NCBI GenBank assembly: GCA_030590865.1
Contig: JAUVCD010000010.1
Location: forward strand, 1-32,657
From: Myxococcales bacterium
GTDB taxonomy: Bacteria > Myxococcota_A > Polyangia > Polyangiales > Polyangiaceae
Direction of reading: 5' to 3'
DNA: 32,657 bases
The notes beneath the pieces were generated by a model. The model did no database searches, had not been told where the DNA came from, and saw only the letters and a list, made by a program, of their open reading frames with translations. This document shows positions 24,015-31,674 of the stretch, one piece after another; the stretch's first letter is position 1; each line of letters opens with the position of its first letter. The position numbers were made by a program, and so were the translations under genes.

Positions 24015-25706
24015 CTACCAGAGCTCGTCGTGGACCCCAACGCCGGCGCGAGAGCCTAGATTTGGATCGCAGGCGTCAGCGTGGGGGCTGGACGGAGTGG
24101 GCGCGGCGTTGGCCAAGCAGATCTCTTCCGGTCCGGTCCAACGCTTCGCCAGAAAGCACAGCTCCGTGTGCTGAGCATCAGCCGCCTGGTCGTGCACGAT
24201 GTCGTGATCCCCAGGCAAGGCCAGCTGCTCCGACCCGTAATAGAAGTTGTAGTCGGCCACCAAGCCGCTGCCTGGTGTGCCGCGGCCTTGCCCCGCCGCG
24301 ATGAGCGTATTGCAGCGCCAGTCGCCGTCATCGCCCTCGACCTGACCCCATGCGTGAGCGTCCACGACTACGTTACGATAGGCCTCGCTGCTCGGTCCCA
24401 TGAGCAGGATCGCAAAACCCTGATCGTCGACAGGATTGTCGATTTGAACGACCACGTTGTCCACGACCGAATGGTGGTCGTTGGCGAAGGTCAAGCCGCG
24501 CGCACTGTCCCACACAATGTTGCTCTGAAAGAGGCTGTACTGTGCCCCTTGGTGCACGACGACGGCATCGCCCCAGGAGCCGGTTCCTCCGCAATCGGTG
24601 TCCGTTCGCTGCCAGCCCCACATCCGGTTGTTGCTCACCTGAACGATATTGTCCGACCCAGTGCCGGCGGCTTTGATGTCCACGGCGTTCTCGGCGCACG
24701 CGCAATCGCCCTGTGGATCCAGGTTGCCCGAGCAGTCCGAATAGACCGCCGCAGTGAGGTAGAGGTCGTTCTCGTCAATGACCGTACCGCCGAAGTCGAT
24801 GTCGTGACTCGAGCCGTCAGGCCGATAGAGCTGAATGCTGTCGGTGCAGTCGATGATCTCGTTGTTGACGATACGCGTGCCGTGCACGGCCACGTCCGGA
24901 CCAGTACTGGCACCGGACAGGATCATGCACACTCGATCCCCCGAGGGCACCATGGGTGCATCGCGGATCACGCTGTTCTGTATGGTGTTGTCGTCCGAGC
25001 CGTCGCGGATCTGAATTCGGCTCCGCTCGACCAACATCCGATCGACCACGTTGTGATCCGCGCCGTTCTCCAGCATCACCACGGTCCAGTCGCCGCGCAC
25101 GGTCAGCTCCCGCACGATCCAATAGTCCCCGTCATCAAAGCGCAGGGCTTCGATTACGGCACGCTCGTCTTCGTTGCGCTGTACCGGATGGCGCTCGTCG
25201 GTGGGGTTGTTGGGGTCGTAGTAGCGGATCCAGCGCTCCTGGCCGGCGCTCCCATCCTCTTGGAGCTGGATCGTCCCGACGTCGGTGTAGTCGCCAGGAT
25301 GGACGCAGAAAATGCGATAGGCCGGGTCGTTGATGTCGTCCCAATCCGCTGCGGTCTGGATGAAGCGTACCGTCGAATCAGCCGAGTTGCAGTCCGGTGG
25401 TGTCAGGGGGACCTCGTAAGCGCTCGCAGGCATGCCGCCGCCGGCACCGCCGATTCCGCCGCCGCCAGTACCACCACCTGCGGTCCCGCCCGCTCCGCCG
25501 GTACCGCAATCGCAGCCACCCCAGCCTGAACCGTCGGGAGCGCATAATTGTACGCCCTCAATCCCGCCAGGACACAAGCAGGCTTGCTGCGCACCAGCTA
25601 CACAAACGGTGGAGGTCTCGTCCTCCGAGCTACAAGTCACCACCGTCGCGAGCGCGCCTGCTAGCACCATCACGCCGCCAAGCCAGCTTCTCGTCATGTC
25701 AGCCAC
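24015..25706 (-). CDS. Exported right-handed beta-helix protein
   Basis: 563 residues from a GTG at 25706, with GGGAGG four bases upstream; an ATG three codons later is an equal alternative. A signal segment (WLGGVMVLAGALATVVTC) ends in a Cys with an atypical Thr at -1, so lipidation is plausible but not certain. A short Cys-rich stretch follows (CLCPGGIEGVQLC ... GCDCG), then a Gly-rich linker of about 25 residues. From ~110 on there are parallel beta-helix-type rungs: FIQTAADWDDINDPAYRI with the 'PGDYTDVG' entry, NTIQNSVIRD, VNNEIIDCTDSIQLY, VDNVVVQIDN. This fold is shared by pectate lyases, chondroitinase B-like enzymes and surface adhesins. I cannot identify a catalytic set, so polysaccharide lyase activity is a guess. 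It is divergent from the jelly-roll-like lipoprotein gene across 128 bases. Confidence 0.82.
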   Translation of the reverse strand: MADMTRSWLGGVMVLAGALATVVTCSSEDETSTVCVAGAQQACLCPGGIEGVQLCAPDGSGWGGCDCGTGGAGGTAGGGTGGGGIGGAGGGMPASAYEVPLTPPDCNSADSTVRFIQTAADWDDINDPAYRIFCVHPGDYTDVGTIQLQEDGSAGQERWIRYYDPNNPTDERHPVQRNEDERAVIEALRFDDGDYWIVRELTVRGDWTVVMLENGADHNVVDRMLVERSRIQIRDGSDDNTIQNSVIRDAPMVPSGDRVCMILSGASTGPDVAVHGTRIVNNEIIDCTDSIQLYRPDGSSHDIDFGGTVIDENDLYLTAAVYSDCSGNLDPQGDCACAENAVDIKAAGTGSDNIVQVSNNRMWGWQRTDTDCGGTGSWGDAVVVHQGAQYSLFQSNIVWDSARGLTFANDHHSVVDNVVVQIDNPVDDQGFAILLMGPSSEAYRNVVVDAHAWGQVEGDDGDWRCNTLIAAGQGRGTPGSGLVADYNFYYGSEQLALPGDHDIVHDQAADAQHTELCFLAKRWTGPEEICLANAAPTPSSPHADACDPNLGSRAGVGVHDELW

Positions 25707-25834
25707 CCAGCCTCCCGTCGGCGAGTTTATTGGAAAGAACCGACTCCAACAAGGCGGCCGGTGGCCGCTAGTTCGCGGGGTTTTGGGTGACTAACCCACG
25801 CAGAGGTGCAGTGTTATGCTCCTCTCGGAGCAGC
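25707..25834. promoter_or_regulatory. Divergent promoter region with two small inverted repeats
   Basis: These 128 bases separate the beta-helix gene and the jelly-roll-like lipoprotein gene. GCGGCC-GGT-GGCCGC occupies 25754-25768 and TGGGT-GACTA-ACCCA occupies 25784-25798. Either could be an operator giving joint control of the pair. GGAG five bases before 25835 is the ribosome site for the plus-strand gene. Confidence 0.35.
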
Positions 25835-27022
25835 ATGATGAGACTGGTGACCTGCGTGGTAGTCGGTGGCCTTGGTTTGCTCGGATGCACTGGCGCTGAC
25901 GAAGAGTCGCCCGTAGGCGGTGGAGGGAGCAGTACATCCGGTACAGGTGGCGCTGGGGGCTCGATCGCCGTCGGTGGTGGCGATACCTTCAGCCACGGCT
26001 CCTCGGTCACCGTTTCGGGCGCGGGCTTCGGCGTTAAGGACACGGCAGCGCCCTACCGCTCGTCGTTTCATCACCCCGAGGCGGCCCAGAACTTCCAGCA
26101 GAGCGGTGCCTTCGATGGCAGCTACTGGTCGCCGGTGGGCGAGGTCATGATCGCATTGCATGACGACGGCGATGGCATGCGGACCAGCGGCCTCGACTCG
26201 CACCAATACAACGTGCGGCTAGAGTACAGCGCCCAGGGCAACTGGGAAGCCGAGGGCTATAGCGCAGGCGTGCAATCTGATCTGCCGCCGTCGCGGGTGC
26301 TCTACCTGTCTTGGTGGGACTACTTCGAGCCAGGCTTCGATGCGAGCCCCATGCAGACGGGCGCTGCAAACTTCAAGTGGATCTACAACAGCGCTGGACA
26401 GAACCCCCACGCCGCCATTCAGGTGATCAATGATGGGGCAGGATTCCTCGTGAGCGCGGCTGGCGGCGTCGCTGGTGACACGTCAGAAGAGCAGGATGCG
26501 AACCTGGAGCTACCGCTAGGCGGCGGCTTCTACGCCCGACCGCTGAGCTGGACGCCCGACTTCGCCTTCCCAGTGGATCGCTGGTACCTGGTAGAGCTCT
26601 TCTACCAGGTCAACTCCGCTCCAGGCGTACAGGACGGCTGGACGGCGATGCGCATCGACAACCAGCTCATCTATCGCGCCAATCAGATCGACGTCTATGG
26701 AACCGACGCTCCTGACGAGTTCTTCGCGAACCTACGGCTCGGCGGCAACTACGGTTTCGACGAGTCGGGCGCAGTGCATTACCGCCATTACGGCGATGTC
26801 TACATCGACGACAGCTTCGCCCACGTCATGGTCGGCGATCAGCCCGCCTTCGACGACTGCCAGCACCTCGAGCTGCAGGTAGCGACCGCCTGGAGCGCCA
26901 CTGGGATCACGTTCACCTTGAACCAGGGGAGCTTTGCAGTGGGCGATACCGTCTATGCCTACGTCATCGACGAGCAACTCGAGTCTCACGGCCCGTGGCC
27001 CATCGTCCTCGCCAGCCCCTGA
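25835..27022 (+). CDS. Lipoprotein with IPT-like and jelly-roll-like parts
   Basis: 395 residues; the ATG at 25835 is preceded by GGAG and begins a signal peptide with a clear lipobox LLGC (Cys18). A Gly/Ser linker follows. The segment FSHGSSVTVSGAGFGVKDTA at about 53-72 resembles the 'VTISGSGFGTK' opening of IPT/TIG-like sandwich segments found in front of lectin or lyase folds. From ~75 to 350 it is rich in aromatic and beta-type sequence (VLYLSWWDYFEPGFD, NFKWIYNSAG, WYLVELFYQVNS, YGDVYIDDSFAHVMVGD), typical of concanavalin-like jelly rolls of carbohydrate-binding or polysaccharide lyase proteins. The C-terminal ~45 residues form a separate small beta part. I infer surface carbohydrate binding. 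No catalytic motif is assigned. Its divergent partner is the beta-helix protein. Confidence 0.82.
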   Translation: MMRLVTCVVVGGLGLLGCTGADEESPVGGGGSSTSGTGGAGGSIAVGGGDTFSHGSSVTVSGAGFGVKDTAAPYRSSFHHPEAAQNFQQSGAFDGSYWSPVGEVMIALHDDGDGMRTSGLDSHQYNVRLEYSAQGNWEAEGYSAGVQSDLPPSRVLYLSWWDYFEPGFDASPMQTGAANFKWIYNSAGQNPHAAIQVINDGAGFLVSAAGGVAGDTSEEQDANLELPLGGGFYARPLSWTPDFAFPVDRWYLVELFYQVNSAPGVQDGWTAMRIDNQLIYRANQIDVYGTDAPDEFFANLRLGGNYGFDESGAVHYRHYGDVYIDDSFAHVMVGDQPAFDDCQHLELQVATAWSATGITFTLNQGSFAVGDTVYAYVIDEQLESHGPWPIVLASP

Positions 27023-27070
27023 CGGCTCACCGCCGTCGACCGCTCCAGGCGGCACTGCTCCCAAGGACAA

Positions 27071-27508
27071 CTAGAGCACACCGATCGCCACGCCGTCTTC
27101 ATCCACGAGCACGCGCTGATCGACCTCGACGGTGGCCGGAGGCGGCTGCTCCACCGGCCCGTCGGGGGCAGACTCATCCACCAGTCCCCGGGATGGCCGC
27201 GCTGTGCTGCGCCGGGTCGGCGGCCCAGCGGCCTCCGTCGGCACCTCGGTTGCAGTGTCCTCGAGCGTGCGGCCGAGCTTGGCGAGCAGCGGCGCACTTG
27301 CCTGGGCCAGGTCGGGCGCCAGCGTGCCTGGTAAGGGCAACTCATCGACAGCGCCGACCAGAGCACCTGTTGCAGCCAGACGCTTCAGCGGTGGTGAGGA
27401 AGAGCCGGTGCTCAACCCAACGATGCAGACCGCTGCCGCGCACAAGCCGGCAACGACCCACCACCGCCGGGCACCGTCGTCCGCCAAGCGCTCGCTGGAC
27501 CTACTCAT
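27071..27508 (-). CDS. Small single-span membrane protein, unknown
   Basis: 145 residues from an ATG at 27506-27508 with AGGTGG 8 bases upstream; a GTG four codons earlier is possible. A charged N-terminus (MSRSSERLADDGARRWW) precedes one hydrophobic helix (VVAGLCAAAVCIVGLSTG) at about residues 18-35. The rest, rich in Ala, Pro, Leu and Thr, probably lies outside the cytoplasm, ending VDQRVLVDEDGVAIGVL. No family recognised. It is convergent with the preceding plus-strand lipoprotein gene (48 bases between stops) and stands alone. Coding is likely from the regular membrane-protein layout and ribosome site, but opposite-strand frames of similar length exist, so confidence is moderate. Confidence 0.6.
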   Translation of the reverse strand: MSRSSERLADDGARRWWVVAGLCAAAVCIVGLSTGSSSPPLKRLAATGALVGAVDELPLPGTLAPDLAQASAPLLAKLGRTLEDTATEVPTEAAGPPTRRSTARPSRGLVDESAPDGPVEQPPPATVEVDQRVLVDEDGVAIGVL

Positions 27509-27689
27509 CACGTCAACCACCTGTAAGAACCGTTGCGGCGGACGCCCTCAGCATTCACCGCGAGCCGCAGTCCACCTGACGAGGCGACGTCGTCGACGGA
27601 AGCCCTGTCGTTGAGCGCTGACGGCAGCCGTGGACTTCAACGATTTCGCGGACCAGGTAGCTGACTGGACAGGTCGCGTCTGAGAATCG

Positions 27690-28589
27690 TCACATGTCGT
27701 CACAGGCGCCGGTGGGCTTGCCGGTGATGGGATTGAGGCACGGCGCACAGAGGTGGTTGTTCGGACAGCCCTGCTGGTCGAGCGTCATATCCTGCAGCAG
27801 CCCCTGGACGGCGGGGATGCACTCGGGGATGCACACGCCGGGTTCGTCGCCGAAGATGCTCTGGTCGATGCAGGTCGCCGGAACGTGATCCGGCTCCAGG
27901 AACGCGGTCGGCACGCAGAGCATCTCGCCCTCGTTCTGTACGCAGTTGTCCTGTCCGAGCTGGTCGGCGCTATCGCCCAACGCGTCGGTCGGAAGGCAGA
28001 CGCCGTCGCCGCTGCAACAGGTCTGAAGCTCTACCGGTGGCTCGGTGGGTCCGGGATCGCAGGATTGCTCGCACGCGCCCGTCGGCTCCTGCGTGAAGGG
28101 GTCGTAGCAGGGCACGCAGGCTTCGGCTGCCGTGCAGCTGCTCTGCGGCAGCGTGTCCGCCTTGGGCGCCACGGTCGGGAGACACTTGGAGAGGCACCGG
28201 CCCTCGGCTCCGAACACCGAGTCACAGGTCTGGGGGATGAAGTTGCCACTGGTCTCGATGATGATGTTCGGCACGCAGACGCTGTCGGCATCGCACTCGT
28301 CGAAGCTCGCGAGCTTCTCGGGCGGCAAGAGCGCCTTCGGCACACAGCCCGCGCCTCCGGCGGTGCAGCTCGGGCACGGGGGGAAGGCGGCTGGATCGAT
28401 CAGCGGCTCGCCTACATGGGGGCAGACCGCTGGCTCTTCGACCGGCGCCTCTTCGACCGGCGGCTCCTCGGACTCGGTCGGCTGATAGTCGACGTAGTAC
28501 GTTTCACCGGGCTCACCGCAAGCGGTGACGAGAAAGGACGCAGCGATGAGGCCTATGAGGAAAGAGCGCGTGGCGACTTTCGGGTTCAT
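27690..28589 (-). CDS. Cys-rich lipoprotein, myxobacterial type
   Basis: 299 residues. The signal peptide MNPKVATRSFLIGLIAASFL ends in the lipobox VTAC (Cys24), so it is probably membrane-anchored outside the cytoplasm. An acidic Pro/Glu linker (EEPPVEEAPVEEPA) follows. The body contains about 25 Cys and consists of two related halves, each with a 'C.P...L' element (CVPKALLPPEKL, CLPTDALGDSADQL), an 'IPQTCDSVFGAEGRCLSKCL' or 'PATCIDQSIFGDEPGVCIPEC' element, and a closing 'C.PC.(D/N)P.T..PTGAC' element (CVPCYDPFTQEPTGAC, CAPCLNPITGKPTGAC). I know this type from annotated Sorangium-like genomes as uncharacterised lipoproteins. Many disulfides are expected. It starts 14 bases after the stop of the gene at 28604-29272 and is probably co-transcribed with it. 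Function unknown. Confidence 0.85.
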   Translation of the reverse strand: MNPKVATRSFLIGLIAASFLVTACGEPGETYYVDYQPTESEEPPVEEAPVEEPAVCPHVGEPLIDPAAFPPCPSCTAGGAGCVPKALLPPEKLASFDECDADSVCVPNIIIETSGNFIPQTCDSVFGAEGRCLSKCLPTVAPKADTLPQSSCTAAEACVPCYDPFTQEPTGACEQSCDPGPTEPPVELQTCCSGDGVCLPTDALGDSADQLGQDNCVQNEGEMLCVPTAFLEPDHVPATCIDQSIFGDEPGVCIPECIPAVQGLLQDMTLDQQGCPNNHLCAPCLNPITGKPTGACDDM

Positions 28590-28603
28590 GATCTTGGTCC
28601 GCT

Positions 28604-29272
28604 TCAGAAGGTGTAGCTGAGGTTGTAGTCAGCACAGGTATCCGCAGGAGCATCCGGCTCATCGATGCGGGTGTAGACGTTCAGCAGGTCGTCCGAGCCG
28701 GGGCAGCCGGTCATGCCGATGCCGACGTCGAACGGCAGGGTGTGACAACAGCCGTCGAGGCCGTCGTGGGTGTCAGGCGTCGAGTCGGCGTTGCAGTTGA
28801 CCGTGCTGGGGGACAGGTTGTCGACTTGGCACTCGACGTAGGTGCAGACGCGCAGGGTGTGTCCGCTCTGCACCGACCAGTCGGTCCCCGGGTTGACGTC
28901 GCAGCCAAGCTCGTCGTCGGTCTGGACATACCTGATCCAATCGACGTCGTCGGGGCCGTCGATGGTGCCCACCACCATGAGGGTGTCGCAGTCGCTCCCG
29001 CCGGCGAGCAGGGTCGCCGTCGCGATCGTCTCGTTGGGCTCTCCGGGCCCCTGATCCTCGCAGACATCCATGCCGCCGAATCCGCCCGCACCGCCCGCTC
29101 CGCCCGCTCCGCCCGCTCCGCCTACGGCCGCTCCACCTGCGCCACCAGCACCGCCGCCGCCGATCATCTCGCCGCCGAGCCCCCCGGTCCCCACGACGCC
29201 CCCTCCGGCACCGCTCACGTCAGGACAACCGGTCGTGAGCAATAGAGCGAAATAGCAAATCCAGTGTTTCAT
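28604..29272 (-). CDS. Exported PPC-like protein with Gly-rich linker
   Basis: 222 residues from an ATG at 29270-29272 with GAGG upstream; an upstream in-frame start would place charged sequence before the signal. The signal MKHWICYFALLLTTGC ends in a Cys with a non-ideal lipobox. A ~45-residue Gly/Ala linker follows, encoded in part by a 9-bp tandem repeat. The C-terminal ~150 residues have GPGEPNETIATATLL and VVGTIDGPDDVDWIRYV, which match the bacterial pre-peptidase C-terminal (PPC) domain pattern, plus eight or more Cys. PPC domains bind polysaccharide or shield secreted enzymes; here the domain stands alone. First gene of a two-gene minus-strand unit with the Cys-rich lipoprotein gene downstream, and divergent from the plus-strand lipoprotein/porin pair. 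Function unknown, surface location likely. Confidence 0.82.
   Translation of the reverse strand: MKHWICYFALLLTTGCPDVSGAGGGVVGTGGLGGEMIGGGGAGGAGGAAVGGAGGAGGAGGAGGFGGMDVCEDQGPGEPNETIATATLLAGGSDCDTLMVVGTIDGPDDVDWIRYVQTDDELGCDVNPGTDWSVQSGHTLRVCTYVECQVDNLSPSTVNCNADSTPDTHDGLDGCCHTLPFDVGIGMTGCPGSDDLLNVYTRIDEPDAPADTCADYNLSYTF
29082..29117. repeat. 9-bp tandem repeat encoding a Gly/Ala linker
   Basis: Four units of CCGCCCGCT (the first ending CA) from 29082 to 29117 encode GAGGAGGAG-type residues on the minus strand in the linker of the PPC-like protein. Confidence 0.8.
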
Positions 29273-29426
29273 CCCCGCCTCACTCGACGATGTATGCAAA
29301 GCACATACCATTGATTACAGTGGCCTCCATCACCCGAAAGAGCTGGATATTGCGGAGTTGGGGCGACGGTGTCTGGTTAATATTTGATCCACCGGGCTAG
29401 GATGTGACCGGCCATCCAGAGGGTGT
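29273..29426. promoter_or_regulatory. Divergent promoter region
   Basis: These 154 relatively AT-rich bases separate the minus-strand PPC-like unit from the plus-strand lipoprotein/porin unit. An inverted repeat GTATG-N7-CATAC occupies 29292-29308, close to the minus-strand start. TAATAT at 29378-29383 is a possible -10 box for the plus-strand genes, without a clear -35. Confidence 0.35.
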
Positions 29427-30092
29427 ATGTCTGTTTGGAGGGGACCCTACGGAATGCTCGAAACGCGACTTCTCCGAACCGCGCTCGGCACTGCGCTCGT
29501 GGTGGTGCTGGCGGGCTGCCCAGATCCGGATGAGGCGTTCACGGACTTTGCGGGCCGCCACGAGGACATCTACGGCAGTAGCCCAAGCACCAGCGGCGGC
29601 GTCGGCGGCAGTTGCACCCCGCCCGCCGCAGGTGAGCTCGACGGAGAGTATTTGTTCTCCTTGGTGGTCGCACTGAGCGCCACCAAACCCGCACCGCTCA
29701 AGGCAACGCTGACCACCATGGATGGCGCGGCGGGGCTCGAGTTCACGCTCGACCTGCAGCCGCTGGACGCCGAGGATCGAGTGTCCGAATTCGGCGCACC
29801 GTTCTCGGTGGGTCCCTTCCCGGTGAGCGCCGACGGCAGCTTCGACGCCGACTGGGGCACGATCACCGTCCCCCCGGAGACCAATCCAATCAGCGCGAGC
29901 GAGCTGGTCGCAGAGCTACAGGTGCTCGGGCGATTCTGCCCCGGCGATTTTCTCTGTGGGATCGCCAACGGCATGGTCAGCTCGCCGGCGCCGATCGATA
30001 TCAACGGCTCCAATTGGACCATGGAGAACCTCGCAACCTTCATCGAGCCGCCCAAGCTCAACTGCGCCGGCGACCTGGCCGACCCGCTCTGA
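29427..30092 (+). CDS. Lipoprotein preceding a FadL-like porin gene
   Basis: 221 residues from ATG 29427, preceded by GAGGG. The in-frame ATG at 29454, with GGAGGGG before it, is a strong alternative and gives a more compact signal peptide. Either leads through LETRLLRTALGTALVVVLAGC to a clean lipobox (LAGC). After a short Ser/Gly linker and one Cys, the protein is beta-rich (GEYLFSLVVALSA, LKATLTTMDGAAGLEFTLDL, FSVGPFPVSADGSFDADWGT) with two more Cys near CPGDFLC and a final ...KLNCAGDLADPL. No known family. The stop lies 19 bases before the ATG of the porin gene, so it is probably co-transcribed and may be a periplasmic or surface partner of that transporter; this is inference. Confidence 0.78.
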   Translation: MSVWRGPYGMLETRLLRTALGTALVVVLAGCPDPDEAFTDFAGRHEDIYGSSPSTSGGVGGSCTPPAAGELDGEYLFSLVVALSATKPAPLKATLTTMDGAAGLEFTLDLQPLDAEDRVSEFGAPFSVGPFPVSADGSFDADWGTITVPPETNPISASELVAELQVLGRFCPGDFLCGIANGMVSSPAPIDINGSNWTMENLATFIEPPKLNCAGDLADPL

Positions 30093-30111
30093 GCCCGCCC
30101 AGGAGTTGATC

Positions 30112-31599
30112 ATGCGGGTTATCATCACCACGACCACCGTCACGGCCGCGCTCCTGCTCGCCACGCAGGCCGATGCCTCCGGCCTCAGCACCGCCCGCTT
30201 CGGGGGCGAGCACGGCCACCCCACGACGAGCAACCCGACGGCCATCTATTACAACCCAGCCGGCATCGGCCTCAGCGACGGAATCAACATCTTCGCCGAC
30301 GGCAACTTCGCGTGGCGCGTCGCGACCTTCGAGCGCCCCCAGGTGTGCCCGCCCGCCGAAAAGCCCACCCCATGCGAGGCCAATCCCAGCAACAACGAAT
30401 ACGGCGAATCGTACGAAGCCCTCGGAGCGAACTACAACAAGGCCGCCCTCGTCAACCTGGCGGCCGCACCGATGCTCGGCGCTAGCGCCAAGATCCCGAT
30501 CGCCGAAGACTATGGTCTTGGGTTCGGCGCCGCCTTCTTCGTGCCTTTCGGCGGCTCGTCGAGCTGGGACAAGAACGACGCCTTCGAGGACCATCCGCGC
30601 TTCCCAGGACCGCGCGACGGCGCCAACCGCTGGTGGTCCATCGACGGAACGCTGCGCGCGCTATTCCTGTCCGGTGCGCTGTCGTTCTCGATTCATGATC
30701 TGGTCCATCTCGGCGTCTCCGGCGGCGTGGCCTTCTCCGAAGTCGACACCATCCGGGCCAAGGTGCTCAACAACTCGAACGACCTGGCACTCGAAGGACG
30801 GGCGTGGGTAGACGCCTCCGCCATCAACGCCCACCTCGGAGGCGGCGTGGTCCTCACGCCGTTCAGAAACAACGAGCTCCGGCTGGGTCTCAGCTACCAG
30901 ATGCCCGTCGGCCTCGACGGCGTCAGGATGCCGGGCAAGCTGTCGATCCATGCCGGCACCCCCGGCGCCGTCTCAGAGCAGGACATCGATTTCCATCACG
31001 TCTGGCCCGACGTGTTCCGGGCTGGAGTGGCCTACCAACCGATGACCGAGCTGGAGCTCCGCTTGTTTGGCGACGTCACGCGCTGGAACCTATTCGAGGA
31101 CCAATGCATTACCGCCGCAGACACCCCAGAGTGTCGCGATGCCGATGGCGAGCTGGTGAACGAGGTCATCCTCAACATCCCTCGCTCGTGGAACGTCGGC
31201 GTCGGCCTTCGCTTGGGCGCCAGCTACTGGGTCAACGAGGATATCGAGCTATTCCTCGGCGCCGGCTACGACTCGAACGCCATCCCCGACGAGACCCTCG
31301 AGCCCGCGCTGATCGACTTCGACGACATCAGCGTCGGTGGCGGCGGGCGCCTCAGCATCACTGACTGGTGGGCGCTGTCGCTGGCCTATACGCAGATCTT
31401 CTACATCCCACGGGACACCACCGGCAAATCGAAGACCGCCGATCCTCCTGACGCCAAGTCGCTCGGACCCGACTCGGGCGGGGAATACCGTCAGGCGATC
31501 GGCTTCGTGAACCTGAACATGCAGTGGTCCTTCGATCCCTTCGCCAGCGCTCCTGATGAGGAAACCGAGACGGAGCCGATCAGCTTCACCGAGCCCTAG
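30112..31599 (+). CDS. FadL/OMPP1/TodX-family outer-membrane transporter
   Basis: 495 residues. The ATG at 30112 has AGGAG six bases upstream. A signal peptide (MRVIITTTTVTAALLLATQA) is cut near ADASG. The mature N-terminus SGLSTARFGGEHGHPTTSNP, then TAIYYNPAGIGLSDGINIFA, is the hallmark of FadL-type channels (plug domain and NPAG motif). The rest alternates polar and hydrophobic residues as in a 14-strand barrel, for example LGVSGGVAFSEVDTIRAKV, LRLGLSYQMPVGLDGVRMPG, FRAGVAYQPMTELELRLFGD and WALSLAYTQIFYIPRDTTGK near the end. A Cys-containing extracellular-type insertion (CPPAEKPTPCEANP) follows the first strand. It would carry hydrophobic compounds, such as long-chain fatty acids, across the outer membrane. 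The native substrate cannot be told. Second gene of a pair with the lipoprotein gene upstream. Confidence 0.9.
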   Translation: MRVIITTTTVTAALLLATQADASGLSTARFGGEHGHPTTSNPTAIYYNPAGIGLSDGINIFADGNFAWRVATFERPQVCPPAEKPTPCEANPSNNEYGESYEALGANYNKAALVNLAAAPMLGASAKIPIAEDYGLGFGAAFFVPFGGSSSWDKNDAFEDHPRFPGPRDGANRWWSIDGTLRALFLSGALSFSIHDLVHLGVSGGVAFSEVDTIRAKVLNNSNDLALEGRAWVDASAINAHLGGGVVLTPFRNNELRLGLSYQMPVGLDGVRMPGKLSIHAGTPGAVSEQDIDFHHVWPDVFRAGVAYQPMTELELRLFGDVTRWNLFEDQCITAADTPECRDADGELVNEVILNIPRSWNVGVGLRLGASYWVNEDIELFLGAGYDSNAIPDETLEPALIDFDDISVGGGGRLSITDWWALSLAYTQIFYIPRDTTGKSKTADPPDAKSLGPDSGGEYRQAIGFVNLNMQWSFDPFASAPDEETETEPISFTEP

Positions 31600-31614
31600 G
31601 CTCCCCCGAGTGCA

Positions 31615-31632
31615 ACGCCTGACACGAGGCGT
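31615..31632 (+). terminator. Small hairpin after the FadL-like gene
   Basis: ACGCCT and AGGCGT form a six-base stem with a six-base loop 15 bases after the stop codon. There is no T tract, so it is a weak terminator candidate. Confidence 0.35.
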
Positions 31633-31674
31633 GAGCTTGCTGTGCTCACCAGCCGGTCCTGTTAATCTGGCCTG

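Noticed and set aside
24081-25529. A 482-codon plus-strand frame
   Set aside because: Antisense to the beta-helix gene; the minus frame has a signal peptide, Gly linker and regular beta-helix rungs.
29082-29117. Possible CRISPR-like array
   Set aside because: The short 9-bp units are contiguous with no spacers and lie inside a coding linker.
29456-29676. Alternative-frame plus-strand open frame over the lipoprotein start
   Set aside because: Ser/Arg-rich shadow; the main frame has a complete lipoprotein signal with LAGC.
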